Positions 1 to 7,817 of a stretch of 64,000 nucleotides of DNA are shown piece after piece (positions within the stretch are counted from its first letter, which is position 1; every line of letters starts with the position of its first letter). Position numbers and translations under genes: made by a program. The notes under the pieces are model-generated. The model was not told the origin of the DNA, did no database searches, and was given only the letters and a program-made list of their open reading frames with translations. Source of the stretch: Streptosporangium roseum DSM 43021. Its GTDB lineage: Bacteria > Actinomycetota > Actinomycetes > Streptosporangiales > Streptosporangiaceae. The DNA is taken from positions 9,176,001 through 9,240,000 of the forward strand of contig NC_013595.1 of the NCBI RefSeq assembly GCF_000024865.1. Reading direction: 5' to 3'.

Positions 1-328
1 CGGCGCGGCCGGCTTCTCGCTGATGGACGTGGACACGCTGGTCCGGCACCGCCTGCCGGTCGTGATGATCTGCGGCAACAACGGCATGTGGGGGCTGGAG
101 AAGCACCCCATGCAGATGCTCTACGGCTACGACGTGGCCGCCGACCTCCAGCCCCAGTGCCGCTACGACCAGGTGGTGACCGCGCTCGGCGGCGGCGGCG
201 AGCTCGTCACCGACCCGTCGCAGATCGGCCCGGCGCTGCTGCGCGCGTTCGACTCCGGCGTGCCGTACATGGTCAACATCGCCACCGACCCGTCCGTCGC
301 CTACCCCCGCAACACCACCGGGATCTAG
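1..328 (+). CDS. C-terminal part of a thiamine diphosphate-dependent enzyme (acetolactate synthase-like), partial
   Basis: The reading frame is open from the window edge and ends at TAG 326-328, so only about 109 C-terminal residues are visible. They contain the pattern VVMICGNNGMWGLEKHP followed by YDQVV and a closing PYMVNIATDP, which resembles the ThDP-binding C-terminal domain of acetolactate synthase, benzoylformate decarboxylase and oxalyl-CoA decarboxylase families (the NN..WG part of the ThDP/Mg2+ fold). The substrate cannot be decided without the N-terminal domains. The stop overlaps the stop of the convergent kinase gene by four bases (CTAG). Confidence 0.75.
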   Translation, partial: GAAGFSLMDVDTLVRHRLPVVMICGNNGMWGLEKHPMQMLYGYDVAADLQPQCRYDQVVTALGGGGELVTDPSQIGPALLRAFDSGVPYMVNIATDPSVAYPRNTTGI

Positions 329-1989
329 GGCCCCGGGGTCGCGGTCGGCGTGGGGGTCGGCGTCGGCGACGGCGGGCAGCCGTTGTTGGCCACGACGATC
401 TCCACCGCCTTCCGGGGGTTCAACATGGTCCCCGCACTGGGGTGCTGCTCGACCACCTCCACGCACTGCGAGGTGTCGAGGTCGGCGCTCTCGCTGATCG
501 TCACCTTCAGGCCCGCCTTCTTGAGCGCCTCCTTGGCCGCCTCCGGCGTCATGCCCATGACGCTCGGCACCCGCCGCTTCGGCAGCGGTGTCGGCGTGGG
601 GGTCGGCGTCGGCGTGGGGGTCGGCGTGACCGTCGGTGTCGGAGTGGGCGTGGGGGTCGGCGTCCGGGTAGCCTGCGTGGGACGGGCCGGGATGAGGGTC
701 GGGGTCGGCTTCAGCGTTCTCCGGATGGGCTTGGTCCTCGACGGCTCCGGCGACTCGCTCACGCTGGGCGCCGGGCCGGGCTTTCTGTGGGGATCGGTCT
801 CCACCGAGGAGGAGGCCGCCATTCCGTTGATCGCCACCGCGACGAGACCGACGCAGATCACGCCCGCCGCCGCGGACACGGCCAGCATCCCGCCCTTGCG
901 GCGCGGCCTCTTCGCGGCACGGCGGCCACGCCCCTGCGCGACCGCCTCGGTGGCCGGGCCGGGGGAGGGCGCCGTCGTGGGCGGCACGGCTCCCTGCCGG
1001 CCCGTTTGGGACGGCGGAGCGTGCCAGCCGGTCTCCGGCAGCACGGCTCCGTGCCGGCCCGTCTGCGGCGACGAGGAGCCCTCCCAGCCGCTCTCCCGCG
1101 CGGCGTCGGCCGGCGGGGCGTAGGAGACCGGCGGCATCGCCGTCGCGCCGGTCTCCGGCCCGAGGCGCGCCGCCTGCCTCGCGGCGGTGCTCATCGCGGT
1201 GGCGCTGGGGAAACGCCGGGCCGGGTCCTTGGACAGGGCCCGCTCCACCAGGGCGCGGATCGCGGGCGGGACGTGCGGCGGCAGCGGCGGCGGCGTCTCG
1301 CGGATGTGCTTGAGCGCGATCGTGACCGGGGTATCGCCGTCGAAGGGCCGCTGCCCGGCCAGGCACTCGTAGGCCACCACGCCCAGCGCGTAGATGTCCA
1401 CCGCGGGGGTGACCGGCGCCCCCTCGGCCTGCTCGGGCGCGCAGTAGGCGGCGGTGCCGAGCACCATGCCCGCGTCGGTCAGCCTGCTGGCCGCGTCGGA
1501 CCTGGCGATGCCGAAGTCGGTGAGCACGAGCGTGCCGTCGGAGCGCACCAGCAGGTTGCCGGGCTTGACGTCCCGGTGGACGATGCCCTGATCGTGTACG
1601 GCCTGCAGGGCCGAGGCCGCCTGGGCGATGAGCTCCATCGCGGCCGGGGGGGCGATGCTCCCCAGCCGTCCGAGCAGCCGGTCCAGCGGCTCGCCGTCCA
1701 CGAACTTCATCACCAGGTATGCCGTCGCCCCCGCGCCGGGCACCTCGTGAACTCCGTAGTCGTAGACGTCTACGACCCCGGGGTGATTGACCGTCGCCAT
1801 CGCCCGGGCCTCGCCCTGGAAACGCACCAGGAAGCCGGGGTCGTCGGTACGGCCCGGGAGCAGCACCTTGACGGCGACGGTGCGGGCCAAGACGATGTCT
1901 TCACCACGCCACACCTCGCCCATACCGCCGGCGCCGATGCGGGTATCCAGACGGTACCGCCCCGCCAGCGTCGTGCCTTGGGCCACCAT
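325..1989 (-). CDS. PknB-type serine/threonine protein kinase with one PASTA domain
   Basis: Membrane kinase of 554 aa that phosphorylates Ser/Thr and probably senses cell-wall fragments outside. The kinase domain fills roughly residues 8-270, with the glycine loop GAGGMGEV, invariant Lys in VAVKVLL, catalytic loop HRDVKPGN and DFG. A basic stretch then precedes one membrane helix, followed by an extracellular Pro-Thr linker made of long PT repeats, one PASTA domain (PSVMGMTPEAAKEAL...) and a short PT tail. Most PknB kinases have three to five PASTA units, so this is a short sensor. The ATG at 1989 was chosen because GGGGGAG lies just upstream; a longer open frame to 2130 has no comparable signal. 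Confidence 0.9.
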   Translation of the reverse strand: MVAQGTTLAGRYRLDTRIGAGGMGEVWRGEDIVLARTVAVKVLLPGRTDDPGFLVRFQGEARAMATVNHPGVVDVYDYGVHEVPGAGATAYLVMKFVDGEPLDRLLGRLGSIAPPAAMELIAQAASALQAVHDQGIVHRDVKPGNLLVRSDGTLVLTDFGIARSDAASRLTDAGMVLGTAAYCAPEQAEGAPVTPAVDIYALGVVAYECLAGQRPFDGDTPVTIALKHIRETPPPLPPHVPPAIRALVERALSKDPARRFPSATAMSTAARQAARLGPETGATAMPPVSYAPPADAARESGWEGSSSPQTGRHGAVLPETGWHAPPSQTGRQGAVPPTTAPSPGPATEAVAQGRGRRAAKRPRRKGGMLAVSAAAGVICVGLVAVAINGMAASSSVETDPHRKPGPAPSVSESPEPSRTKPIRRTLKPTPTLIPARPTQATRTPTPTPTPTPTVTPTPTPTPTPTPTPLPKRRVPSVMGMTPEAAKEALKKAGLKVTISESADLDTSQCVEVVEQHPSAGTMLNPRKAVEIVVANNGCPPSPTPTPTPTATPGP

Positions 1990-2347
1990 GACTCCCCCGT
2001 AACCCTCTCCGCTCCCACCCCAGGGTTCTCCAACAAAGCGGATTTGTATCGCGCCAACGTCACGGCAACGTAACGAAACCCTGCAAGCCGTATGCCTCAC
2101 AAACAAGACGCGTGCCGTAGCATCGCACAAATCTCAGAACTTTTGAGCGTACTTGTACAGCTTGCGCGCCTTTCGACCAAGGACTGCCGGGAAGACGCCG
2201 ACCGAGCAGGCCGACGGCTGCCACGGGCCGCGGTGGAACTCTGGCCCTTCGGAATCCTCCACAAGAGTACGCAAAAGGAACATAAACCTAGCCGCTGGAG
2301 AGCGGTGCTCGATCCGCGGCGGGACGCGATCCCCCCGGACCGAACGC
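1990..2347. other. Intergenic region upstream of the PASTA kinase, no supported gene
   Basis: About 360 bases with lower GC than the neighbours, likely holding the minus-strand kinase promoter. An 80-codon minus-strand frame (2134-2376) overlaps the 3' end of the BsaP-like gene and has no recognisable domain, so it is not called. Confidence 0.4.
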
Positions 2348-2530
2348 TCAGCCGCCCAGCAGCCCGTGCTCCGCACAGCGCGCGGACCAGCCGGTGGGGG
2401 TCACCTGGACCACCATCCGGCGGCGGCAGCGGGCGCAGTAACGCGGCGGCTCCATCGCACGCGCGGCCAGGCAGCCCGCGTGATCGCCCTCTTCCGCCGG
2501 CCCGCCACAGTGATCGCAGTAGAAGGTCAC
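2348..2530 (-). CDS. bsaP: BsaP-like small Cys-rich protein (biotin synthase auxiliary protein)
   Basis: A 60-aa protein with Cys pairs CDHC and CARC plus single Cys at ...GCL... and ...ARCAEHG. The core EPPRYCARCRRRMVVQVTPTGW matches what I remember of the actinobacterial biotin synthase auxiliary protein family, reported to be needed by actinobacterial BioB to turn dethiobiotin into biotin. The GTG at 2530 gives the family-like N-terminus. No bioB is adjacent, but a biotinyl carrier and a biotin carboxylase lie within 2.2 kb. It is divergent from the FlK-like gene with only 11 bp between starts. The family name is from memory; a generic zinc ribbon is the alternative. Confidence 0.7.
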   Translation of the reverse strand: MTFYCDHCGGPAEEGDHAGCLAARAMEPPRYCARCRRRMVVQVTPTGWSARCAEHGLLGG

Positions 2531-2541
2531 GCGGTCACCCT

Positions 2542-2934
2542 ATGCTGACGCCCATGACGCTGACTCCCGGCCTGCGCGCACAGCTTCTCATCATGGTCGA
2601 GAAGGAGGACACCGCGACGAAAGTCGGCAGCGGAGACGTCCCCGTCCTGGCCACCCCCCGCCTGCTGGCCTTCGCCGAACAGGCCACCGTCCAGGCGGTC
2701 GCGGGTGCCCTGGAGCCCGGCCAGACCTCCGTGGGCACCAAGGTCGCCCTGGAGCACCTGGTCGCCAGCCCGGTGGGCACCCACGTCGAGATCACCGCCG
2801 AGCTCACCGAGGTCGCCGAGCGCCGTCTGGTCTTCACCTTCACCGCCCGCGACCGGCAGACCACCGTCGCGACGGGCACGGTCGAGCGCGTGGTCGTCGA
2901 CCGCGAACGCTTCCTCGCCAAGCTCTCCCGCTGA
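2542..2934 (+). CDS. FlK-like hotdog thioesterase
   Basis: Small hotdog-fold acyl-CoA thioesterase of about 130 aa. It resembles fluoroacetyl-CoA thioesterase FlK, with equivalents of its catalytic Thr, Glu and His in ATPRLLAFAEQA and GTKVALEHLVASP and the C-terminal hotdog strand TGTVERVVVD. In non-fluorinating actinomycetes this family probably clears short acyl-CoAs; the real substrate is unknown. ATG 2542 and ATG 2554 are both possible starts, the second giving the more family-like N-terminus MTLTPG. It converges on the biotinyl carrier gene across a terminator-like hairpin. Confidence 0.75.
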   Translation: MLTPMTLTPGLRAQLLIMVEKEDTATKVGSGDVPVLATPRLLAFAEQATVQAVAGALEPGQTSVGTKVALEHLVASPVGTHVEITAELTEVAERRLVFTFTARDRQTTVATGTVERVVVDRERFLAKLSR

Positions 2935-2971
2935 TCCTCGCCAGGCTCTCCCGCCGACCGCCGCTCACGCT

Positions 2972-2999
2972 CTCCCGCCGACCGTCGGGACGGCGGGAG
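2972..2999. terminator. Probable bidirectional terminator hairpin
   Basis: Perfect 9-bp stem CTCCCGCCG / CGGCGGGAG with a 10-nt loop between convergent genes. The left arm lies in a short degenerate repeat (CTCTCCCGCYGA) that copies the last codons of the upstream thioesterase gene. There is no clear U tract. Confidence 0.45.
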
Positions 3000-3042
3000 C
3001 CGGGACGGCGGCGACCAGGGGCGACCGGGGCGCACGGCCGGG

Positions 3043-3255
3043 TCAGTCGATGACGGCGATGAGGTCGCCCTCCTGGATGACATCGCCCTCGGCGACCTTG
3101 AGCTCGGTGATCACGCCATCGTCCTCGGCGATGACCGGGATCTCCATCTTCATCGACTCAAGGATGACCAGGGTGTCGCCGTCCTCGACGGTGTCTCCCT
3201 GAGCAACGAGGACTTTCCAGACATTCGCCACCATCTCGGCGCGTACTTCAGCCAC
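3043..3255 (-). CDS. Biotinyl/lipoyl-binding carrier protein (BCCP-type, 70 aa)
   Basis: A stand-alone biotin carrier domain with the biotinylation motif ESMKMEIPV (Lys is the attachment site) and the expected flanking beta-hammerhead pattern VLVAQGDTVEDGDTL and EGDVIQEGDLIAVID. It would shuttle carboxybiotin from the biotin carboxylase encoded 65 bp upstream to a carboxyltransferase encoded elsewhere. The GTG start at 3255 is preceded by GGGAG at suitable distance and gives the 70-aa length usual for this family; the longer frame from 3285 lacks a ribosome site. Confidence 0.85.
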   Translation of the reverse strand: MAEVRAEMVANVWKVLVAQGDTVEDGDTLVILESMKMEIPVIAEDDGVITELKVAEGDVIQEGDLIAVID

Positions 3256-3320
3256 CGGACACTCCCATCCATCACTGTGATTCAACTGTGCCAGACCGGC
3301 CCGCTCGGACCCTCACCTGC

Positions 3321-4652
3321 TCAGGCCCTCATGCGGGCCACCAGCCCGGTGTCGTAGTCACCGCCGACGAACTCGGGGTGCTCCAGCAGCTCCGCGCAGA
3401 ACGGGAGGTTGTTCTTGGGCCCCACGATCTTGAAGTCCGCCACGGCCGCCCGGGCGCGCTCCAGGGCCTCGGCCCGCGTCTGCCCGAACACGCACAACTT
3501 GGCCATGAGCGGGTCGTAGAACGGGGTGACCGTGTTCCCGTCGGCGTAACCGGAGTCCACCCGGACACCCTCGCCCGACGGTTCCGCCCACACGTCGATC
3601 TTGCCGGGTCCCGGGAAGAACCGCTTGGGGTCCTCGGCGTAGACGCGGAACTCGATCGCGTGCCCCTGCGCGGCCACCGGCGGCGCGGTCTTCTCACCCG
3701 CGGCGATCAGCAACTGTTGCTCGACCAGGTCCACCCCGGTCACGAGCTCGGTCACCGGATGCTCCACCTGGAGGCGGGTGTTCATCTCCAGGAACACGAA
3801 GTCCTGCTTGTCGGCGTCGACCAGGCACTCCACGGTGCCGGCGCCGAGATACCCGACGGCCTCGCCCGCCCGTACGGCCGCCGCCAGCATGCGCTCGCGC
3901 AGCTCTTGGGTGATGCCTGGAGAGGGCGTCTCCTCCACGACCTTCTGGTGGCGGCGCTGCACCGAGCAGTCACGCTCGCCCAGCGCGACGACCGTGCCGT
4001 CCGCGAGGCCGAGGATCTGCACCTCGACGTGGCGGGCGCGCTCGATGTAGCGCTCAAGCAGGATCGCCGACGTCCCGCCGAAACGCGAGGCGGCCCTGGA
4101 GGCCTGCTCGAACGCCTTGGCCAGCCCGGCCTCGTCGTGAGCGACACCCATGCCGATGCCGCCGCCTCCGCCCGCCGTCTTGACCATGACCGGGTAGCCG
4201 ATCCCGGCGGCGGCCGCCACGGCCTCCTCCAGGTCGGCGACCGGCTCGCGGGTCCCGGCGGCGACGGGCACGCCCGCGGCCTCCATCAGGTTCCGCGCGT
4301 TGATCTTGTCGCCCATCCGCTCGATCGCCTCGGGCGAGGGACCGATCCAGGTCAGGCCCGCGTCGATGACGGCCCGGGCGAACCCGGCGTTCTCCGAGAA
4401 GAACCCGTAGCCCGGGTGGACGGCCTGGGCGCCCGACACGCGGGCGGCCTCAAGCACCTTGGCCGCGTCGAGATAGCTCTGCGCCGGATTGGCCGGCCCC
4501 AGCAGGATCGCCTCGTCCGCCTCCCGCACGAACGGCAGATCCGCGTCGGCCTCGGAATACACCGCGACGGCTCGCAGTCCCACGCGCTGAACCGTGCGGA
4601 TGATCCGCCGTGCGATTTCGCCACGGTTGGCTACCAGAACAGACTCGAACAC
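3321..4652 (-). CDS. accC: Biotin carboxylase subunit of an acyl-CoA carboxylase
   Basis: A 443-aa ATP-dependent biotin carboxylase, which carboxylates biotin on a carrier protein with bicarbonate. Visible signatures are the N-terminal VLVANRGEIARRIIRT, ATP-grasp glycine loop KTAGGGGGIGMGV, RDCSVQRRHQKVVEE and FLEMNTRLQVEHPVTE. Unlike the roughly 590-aa actinobacterial AccA subunits, it has no fused C-terminal biotinyl domain, and the separate 70-aa carrier directly downstream fills that role. GTG at 4652 is preceded by AAAGGGG nine bases upstream. Confidence 0.92.
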   Translation of the reverse strand: MFESVLVANRGEIARRIIRTVQRVGLRAVAVYSEADADLPFVREADEAILLGPANPAQSYLDAAKVLEAARVSGAQAVHPGYGFFSENAGFARAVIDAGLTWIGPSPEAIERMGDKINARNLMEAAGVPVAAGTREPVADLEEAVAAAAGIGYPVMVKTAGGGGGIGMGVAHDEAGLAKAFEQASRAASRFGGTSAILLERYIERARHVEVQILGLADGTVVALGERDCSVQRRHQKVVEETPSPGITQELRERMLAAAVRAGEAVGYLGAGTVECLVDADKQDFVFLEMNTRLQVEHPVTELVTGVDLVEQQLLIAAGEKTAPPVAAQGHAIEFRVYAEDPKRFFPGPGKIDVWAEPSGEGVRVDSGYADGNTVTPFYDPLMAKLCVFGQTRAEALERARAAVADFKIVGPKNNLPFCAELLEHPEFVGGDYDTGLVARMRA

Positions 4653-4806
4653 GTTGGTGGGCCCCTTTCGACCGCTCCACCATATGACCGGGGTCTCGGC
4701 ACAACCGTTCGCCCGAAACCACCGATCACGGCAACACGATCTGTAGGAAACCCACAACCGCACGCGGCCGGAGACCCCCGGAGAGCCCTCGAAGAAGGCA
4801 GATCCC

Positions 4807-6096
4807 TCAGATCCGGTATGCCGGGGTCAGCCTGTCGATGACGCGGGCCATCGCCTCGACGACCGGGGGGTCATACTCCCCACCGGCGCCCAGGCGGAGC
4901 CGTTCGAGGGCGGCGCCGGCCCGGTCCCGGTCGGTGGAGCCGCCGACCAGGTCGTCATAGGCGTTGGCCACCTTGATGATGCGGCTGGCCGGCGGCGGCG
5001 TCTCGGCGCAGGAGTCGCACTGGCGCCGGACGATCTCGGCCACCCGGTCCAGCACCCCGGTCTGCCGGATCACCTCCGCGCCGAGCTCGGCGATACGCCG
5101 GGCCTGCTCGGGCTCGGCGAGCACCGTGGCGCCGCCGGGGATCGGGTCGCGCAGCGAGAGCTGGCCGATGTCGTGCATGAGCGCGGCGTATTCCAGCTCC
5201 AGCAGCTCGGGCTCGGCCAGGCCGAGCTCCCGCCCGACCGCGACCGCCAGGCGGCTCACCCGGCGCGAGTGCCCCGGCTCGACGTATCCCCCGACCTCGG
5301 TGACCCGGGACAGCGCCCGGACGGTCTGGAGGTAGGTGGCCCGGATCCCGGCGTATTTCCGGAAGGCGACCTGGGTGACCAGCAGCGGCGCGGCGAAGAC
5401 CAGCAGCGCCGCCAGGTCCATGCTGTGCGAGGCGAGCGCGAGCAGGATGCCGGAGGCCGCGACGGCGGCCCACAGCGGCGCGGCCATCCGCGCCTCGTCG
5501 TGGAGGGCCACGCCGAAGGCCGCACGCACCTGCTCGGCCCGGAGCACGGCAGCCAGCAACACGTCCACCATCGCCATCACCAGGATGAGCAGGGCCATCA
5601 CCCCGAGCGCGGGCCACCAGCCGCCCTCCGGGCCCTTTGTCAGGCCGAACAGCGGTCCCGCCAGCGGCCGGTAGGCCAGGGCCAGCAGCGCGCCGGTCAG
5701 CAGCCTGCGTGCCATCGCGTCCGGCCGGGGCGGTCGGCCCACGGCCAGGTGCGGCAGCGCCCCCGCGGCCATGCCGACCGCCAGCACCGCGACGACCTGG
5801 AGCGCCGAGTGCCGTGCCGGGACGTCGCCCATGTCCAGCAGCAGCGTGTAGCCGAGCGCTGCGGCCGCGCCGATCGGCGCCACCTCCCGGTTGCCCGGCA
5901 TCGTGAGCCTGGCCAGCTCCCCCGCCGCGATCAGCGCGCCGAAGCCGATGGCGACCTCGGGGTCGAGCAGCCCGGTGACGGTGGTGTGCGCCACCCCCGC
6001 CACCGCCAGCAGACCGGCCGCGCAGATCAGCAGGAGCTGGCCCGAGTCGAGCCGCTGGAACGCCCGCGTGGCGACGCCGGTACCGGTGCCGATCAT
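4807..6096 (-). CDS. Membrane protein with degenerate HD-GYP domain
   Basis: A 429-aa protein with about seven hydrophobic segments over residues 15-235 and a cytoplasmic HD domain after them. The HD core is present (GHSRRVSRLAVAVG and LMHDIGQLS), but the place of the HHExxDGxGYP motif reads IVRRQCDSCAETPP, so metal and c-di-GMP chemistry is probably impaired. It lies just downstream of an intact HD-GYP paralogue of similar layout and may have become a sensor or regulatory partner. ATG 6096 is used; the frame stays open upstream through a 60-bp tandem repeat to 6333, overlapping the neighbour's 3' end, which I treat as non-coding. Confidence 0.75.
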   Translation of the reverse strand: MIGTGTGVATRAFQRLDSGQLLLICAAGLLAVAGVAHTTVTGLLDPEVAIGFGALIAAGELARLTMPGNREVAPIGAAAALGYTLLLDMGDVPARHSALQVVAVLAVGMAAGALPHLAVGRPPRPDAMARRLLTGALLALAYRPLAGPLFGLTKGPEGGWWPALGVMALLILVMAMVDVLLAAVLRAEQVRAAFGVALHDEARMAAPLWAAVAASGILLALASHSMDLAALLVFAAPLLVTQVAFRKYAGIRATYLQTVRALSRVTEVGGYVEPGHSRRVSRLAVAVGRELGLAEPELLELEYAALMHDIGQLSLRDPIPGGATVLAEPEQARRIAELGAEVIRQTGVLDRVAEIVRRQCDSCAETPPPASRIIKVANAYDDLVGGSTDRDRAGAALERLRLGAGGEYDPPVVEAMARVIDRLTPAYRI

Positions 6097-6107
6097 CGTT
6101 CTGCGCC

Positions 6108-6275
6108 CACGGTCGCGTCCGTCTTCCCACTCGCCCCGCTCACCCGGCAGCTCACCATTCCGGCGCCCATGGTCGCGTCCGCCCTCTCCCCCGCCCCGCT
6201 CACCCGGCAGCTCACCGCTCCGGCGCCCATGGTCGCGTCCGTCTTCCCACTCGCCCGGCGGCTCACCGCTCCGAC
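6108..6275. repeat. 60-bp direct tandem repeat, about 2.7 copies
   Basis: The block GGTCGCGTCC recurs at 6111, 6171 and 6231, exactly 60 bp apart, and the sequence between is nearly identical (CGCTCACCCGGCAGCTCACC appears in the first two units). It sits between the two HD protein genes and runs a few bases into the 3' end of the upstream one. The 60-bp period keeps the minus-strand frame open, so an in-frame N-terminal extension of the downstream protein cannot be fully excluded. Confidence 0.9.
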
Positions 6276-7618
6276 ACCACCTGGATGGGCATGGTCGGGT
6301 CGTCGTGGTCCTTGGTGGTGGTCTCCGCCTCACCGGCCGGAGGCGTGGTGACCTTGCGCGGGGGCTCCCAGCCGTCGCGGTCGACGGCCTTGATGAACGC
6401 GACGACCATCACCGGGTCGAACTGGGTGCCGGCGCCCTTTCGGAGCTCGGCCATGGCCACCTCCACGGGACGGGCGCCCCGGTAGGAGCGGTCGGAGGTC
6501 ATCGAGTCGAAGGCGTCGGCCACCGCGATGATCCGGGCGAACTCCGGGATCTCGTCCCCGGCCAGCCCCATGGGATAGCCCTTGCCGTCCTGCCGCTCAT
6601 GGTGGTGCATGATCCCGGCGAACGCCTCGTCCAGGAAGTCGATGCCGCGCACGATCTCCAGCCCCCGCATCGGGTGGAGCTGGATGGCGGCGAACTCCTC
6701 CTCGGTGAGCGGGCCGTCCTTCTGCAGCACCTTGGTCGGCACGCCCAGCTTGCCCACGTCGTGCAGCATCCCCGCATAGCGGATCGCCCGGAGCCGCTCG
6801 GACCCCATGCCGATCTCATGGGCGATCATGCCGGAGGCCAGTGAGACGCGGGTGCAGTGGCCACGGGTGTAGTAGTCCTTGGTCTCCACGGCCTGGCAGA
6901 GCGCGGCGATCGTGGCGTCGTAGGAGCGCTGCTGGGCGTGGTACTGCCCGAAGGCCCAGCGGGCGACGAACAGCGGGAGCAGCACGAGGACCGCGGAGAT
7001 CGAGCTGACCGTCGCCCAGAGCCCGGCGATCAGCAGCCCGAAGGTGGCGTAACCCAGATAGGAGACCATGAACTGGGCCAGCCCCCGCAGCGGCACCTGG
7101 TCCGCCTGGCCGGTGAGCGCGAGCACGAGCGCGATCAGGATGAAGTTGAGCGGGACGAAGACCGCCGCCGCTCCGACGAACGGCACGATCAGGTCGTCGA
7201 ACCCGGCGATGGTCGGCAGACCGACCCCGCCCCCCAGCCACTCGTAGACCTGGCCCGCGACGTAACCGCAGACGGCGAACTGGGCGCCGTTGAACAGCCG
7301 TTTCACCAGCGGCAGGCCGGGACGCACGCTGAAGACGGCCGTCATGCCGACCAGCGCCGCCCCCTCGGGGCCGACGAGCACCACCGCGGCGAGCGCGGCC
7401 GAGAAGCTGACCGACACCGCGGCCTGCTTGACGTTGAGCAGAGTCGGCACCGACTCGCACACCAGGAACAGCAAGGCCAGCACCAGCAGGTTCGACCAGT
7501 CGAGCTGCTCGAGACGACCGCTCACCGCCACGCTGTATCCGAGCAGCGCGAACGCCGCTCCGATCACAGCGACCAGGTAGACCTTGGCAAACCACGGCAG
7601 TCCACGCAAAGCGGCCAC
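6263..7618 (-). CDS. Membrane HD-GYP domain protein, predicted c-di-GMP phosphodiesterase
   Basis: A 451-aa protein with an N-terminal membrane region of about eight hydrophobic helices (residues 10-225), then a complete HD-GYP domain: RGHCTRVSLASGMIAHEIG, GMLHDVGKLGVPTKVLQK and the signature HHHERQDGKGYPMGLAGDEIP, followed by RIIAVADAFDSMTSDR. This family hydrolyses c-di-GMP to pGpG or GMP; the membrane part would carry the input signal. GTG 7618 is chosen, with AGGA seven bases upstream. It lies directly upstream of a paralogue with a broken GYP motif. Confidence 0.88.
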   Translation of the reverse strand: MAALRGLPWFAKVYLVAVIGAAFALLGYSVAVSGRLEQLDWSNLLVLALLFLVCESVPTLLNVKQAAVSVSFSAALAAVVLVGPEGAALVGMTAVFSVRPGLPLVKRLFNGAQFAVCGYVAGQVYEWLGGGVGLPTIAGFDDLIVPFVGAAAVFVPLNFILIALVLALTGQADQVPLRGLAQFMVSYLGYATFGLLIAGLWATVSSISAVLVLLPLFVARWAFGQYHAQQRSYDATIAALCQAVETKDYYTRGHCTRVSLASGMIAHEIGMGSERLRAIRYAGMLHDVGKLGVPTKVLQKDGPLTEEEFAAIQLHPMRGLEIVRGIDFLDEAFAGIMHHHERQDGKGYPMGLAGDEIPEFARIIAVADAFDSMTSDRSYRGARPVEVAMAELRKGAGTQFDPVMVVAFIKAVDRDGWEPPRKVTTPPAGEAETTTKDHDDPTMPIQVVSER

Positions 7619-7817
7619 CCTTGGGTCCTACGAGCGCGTGCTCAAGTCCAGGAGATCCCCGGACGTGCGGGGTTGACCGTTTCCTTCAACATGCGCTGCC
7701 TCCATGTCGTTTTCGCAACTCAGGCTACAGAAGCAGGCCCGGACCGGAGGTACTGATCGAGAATCGCAAGCAAAGCGTAACCAAGCCATCACCGCACGCC
7801 ATCGCGGGGTGTCGGGA

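Noticed and set aside
88..2073. Long plus-strand open frame opposite the PASTA kinase
   Set aside because: Arg/Gly-rich shadow produced by high third-position GC; the minus strand has clear kinase motifs.
2134..2376. 80-codon minus-strand frame between kinase and BsaP-like gene
   Set aside because: No ribosome site or domain, and it overlaps the end of the supported gene.
6097..6333. N-terminal extension of the degenerate HD protein through the 60-bp repeat
   Set aside because: Low-complexity repeat sequence overlapping the upstream gene's 3' end, with a normal ATG available at 6096.
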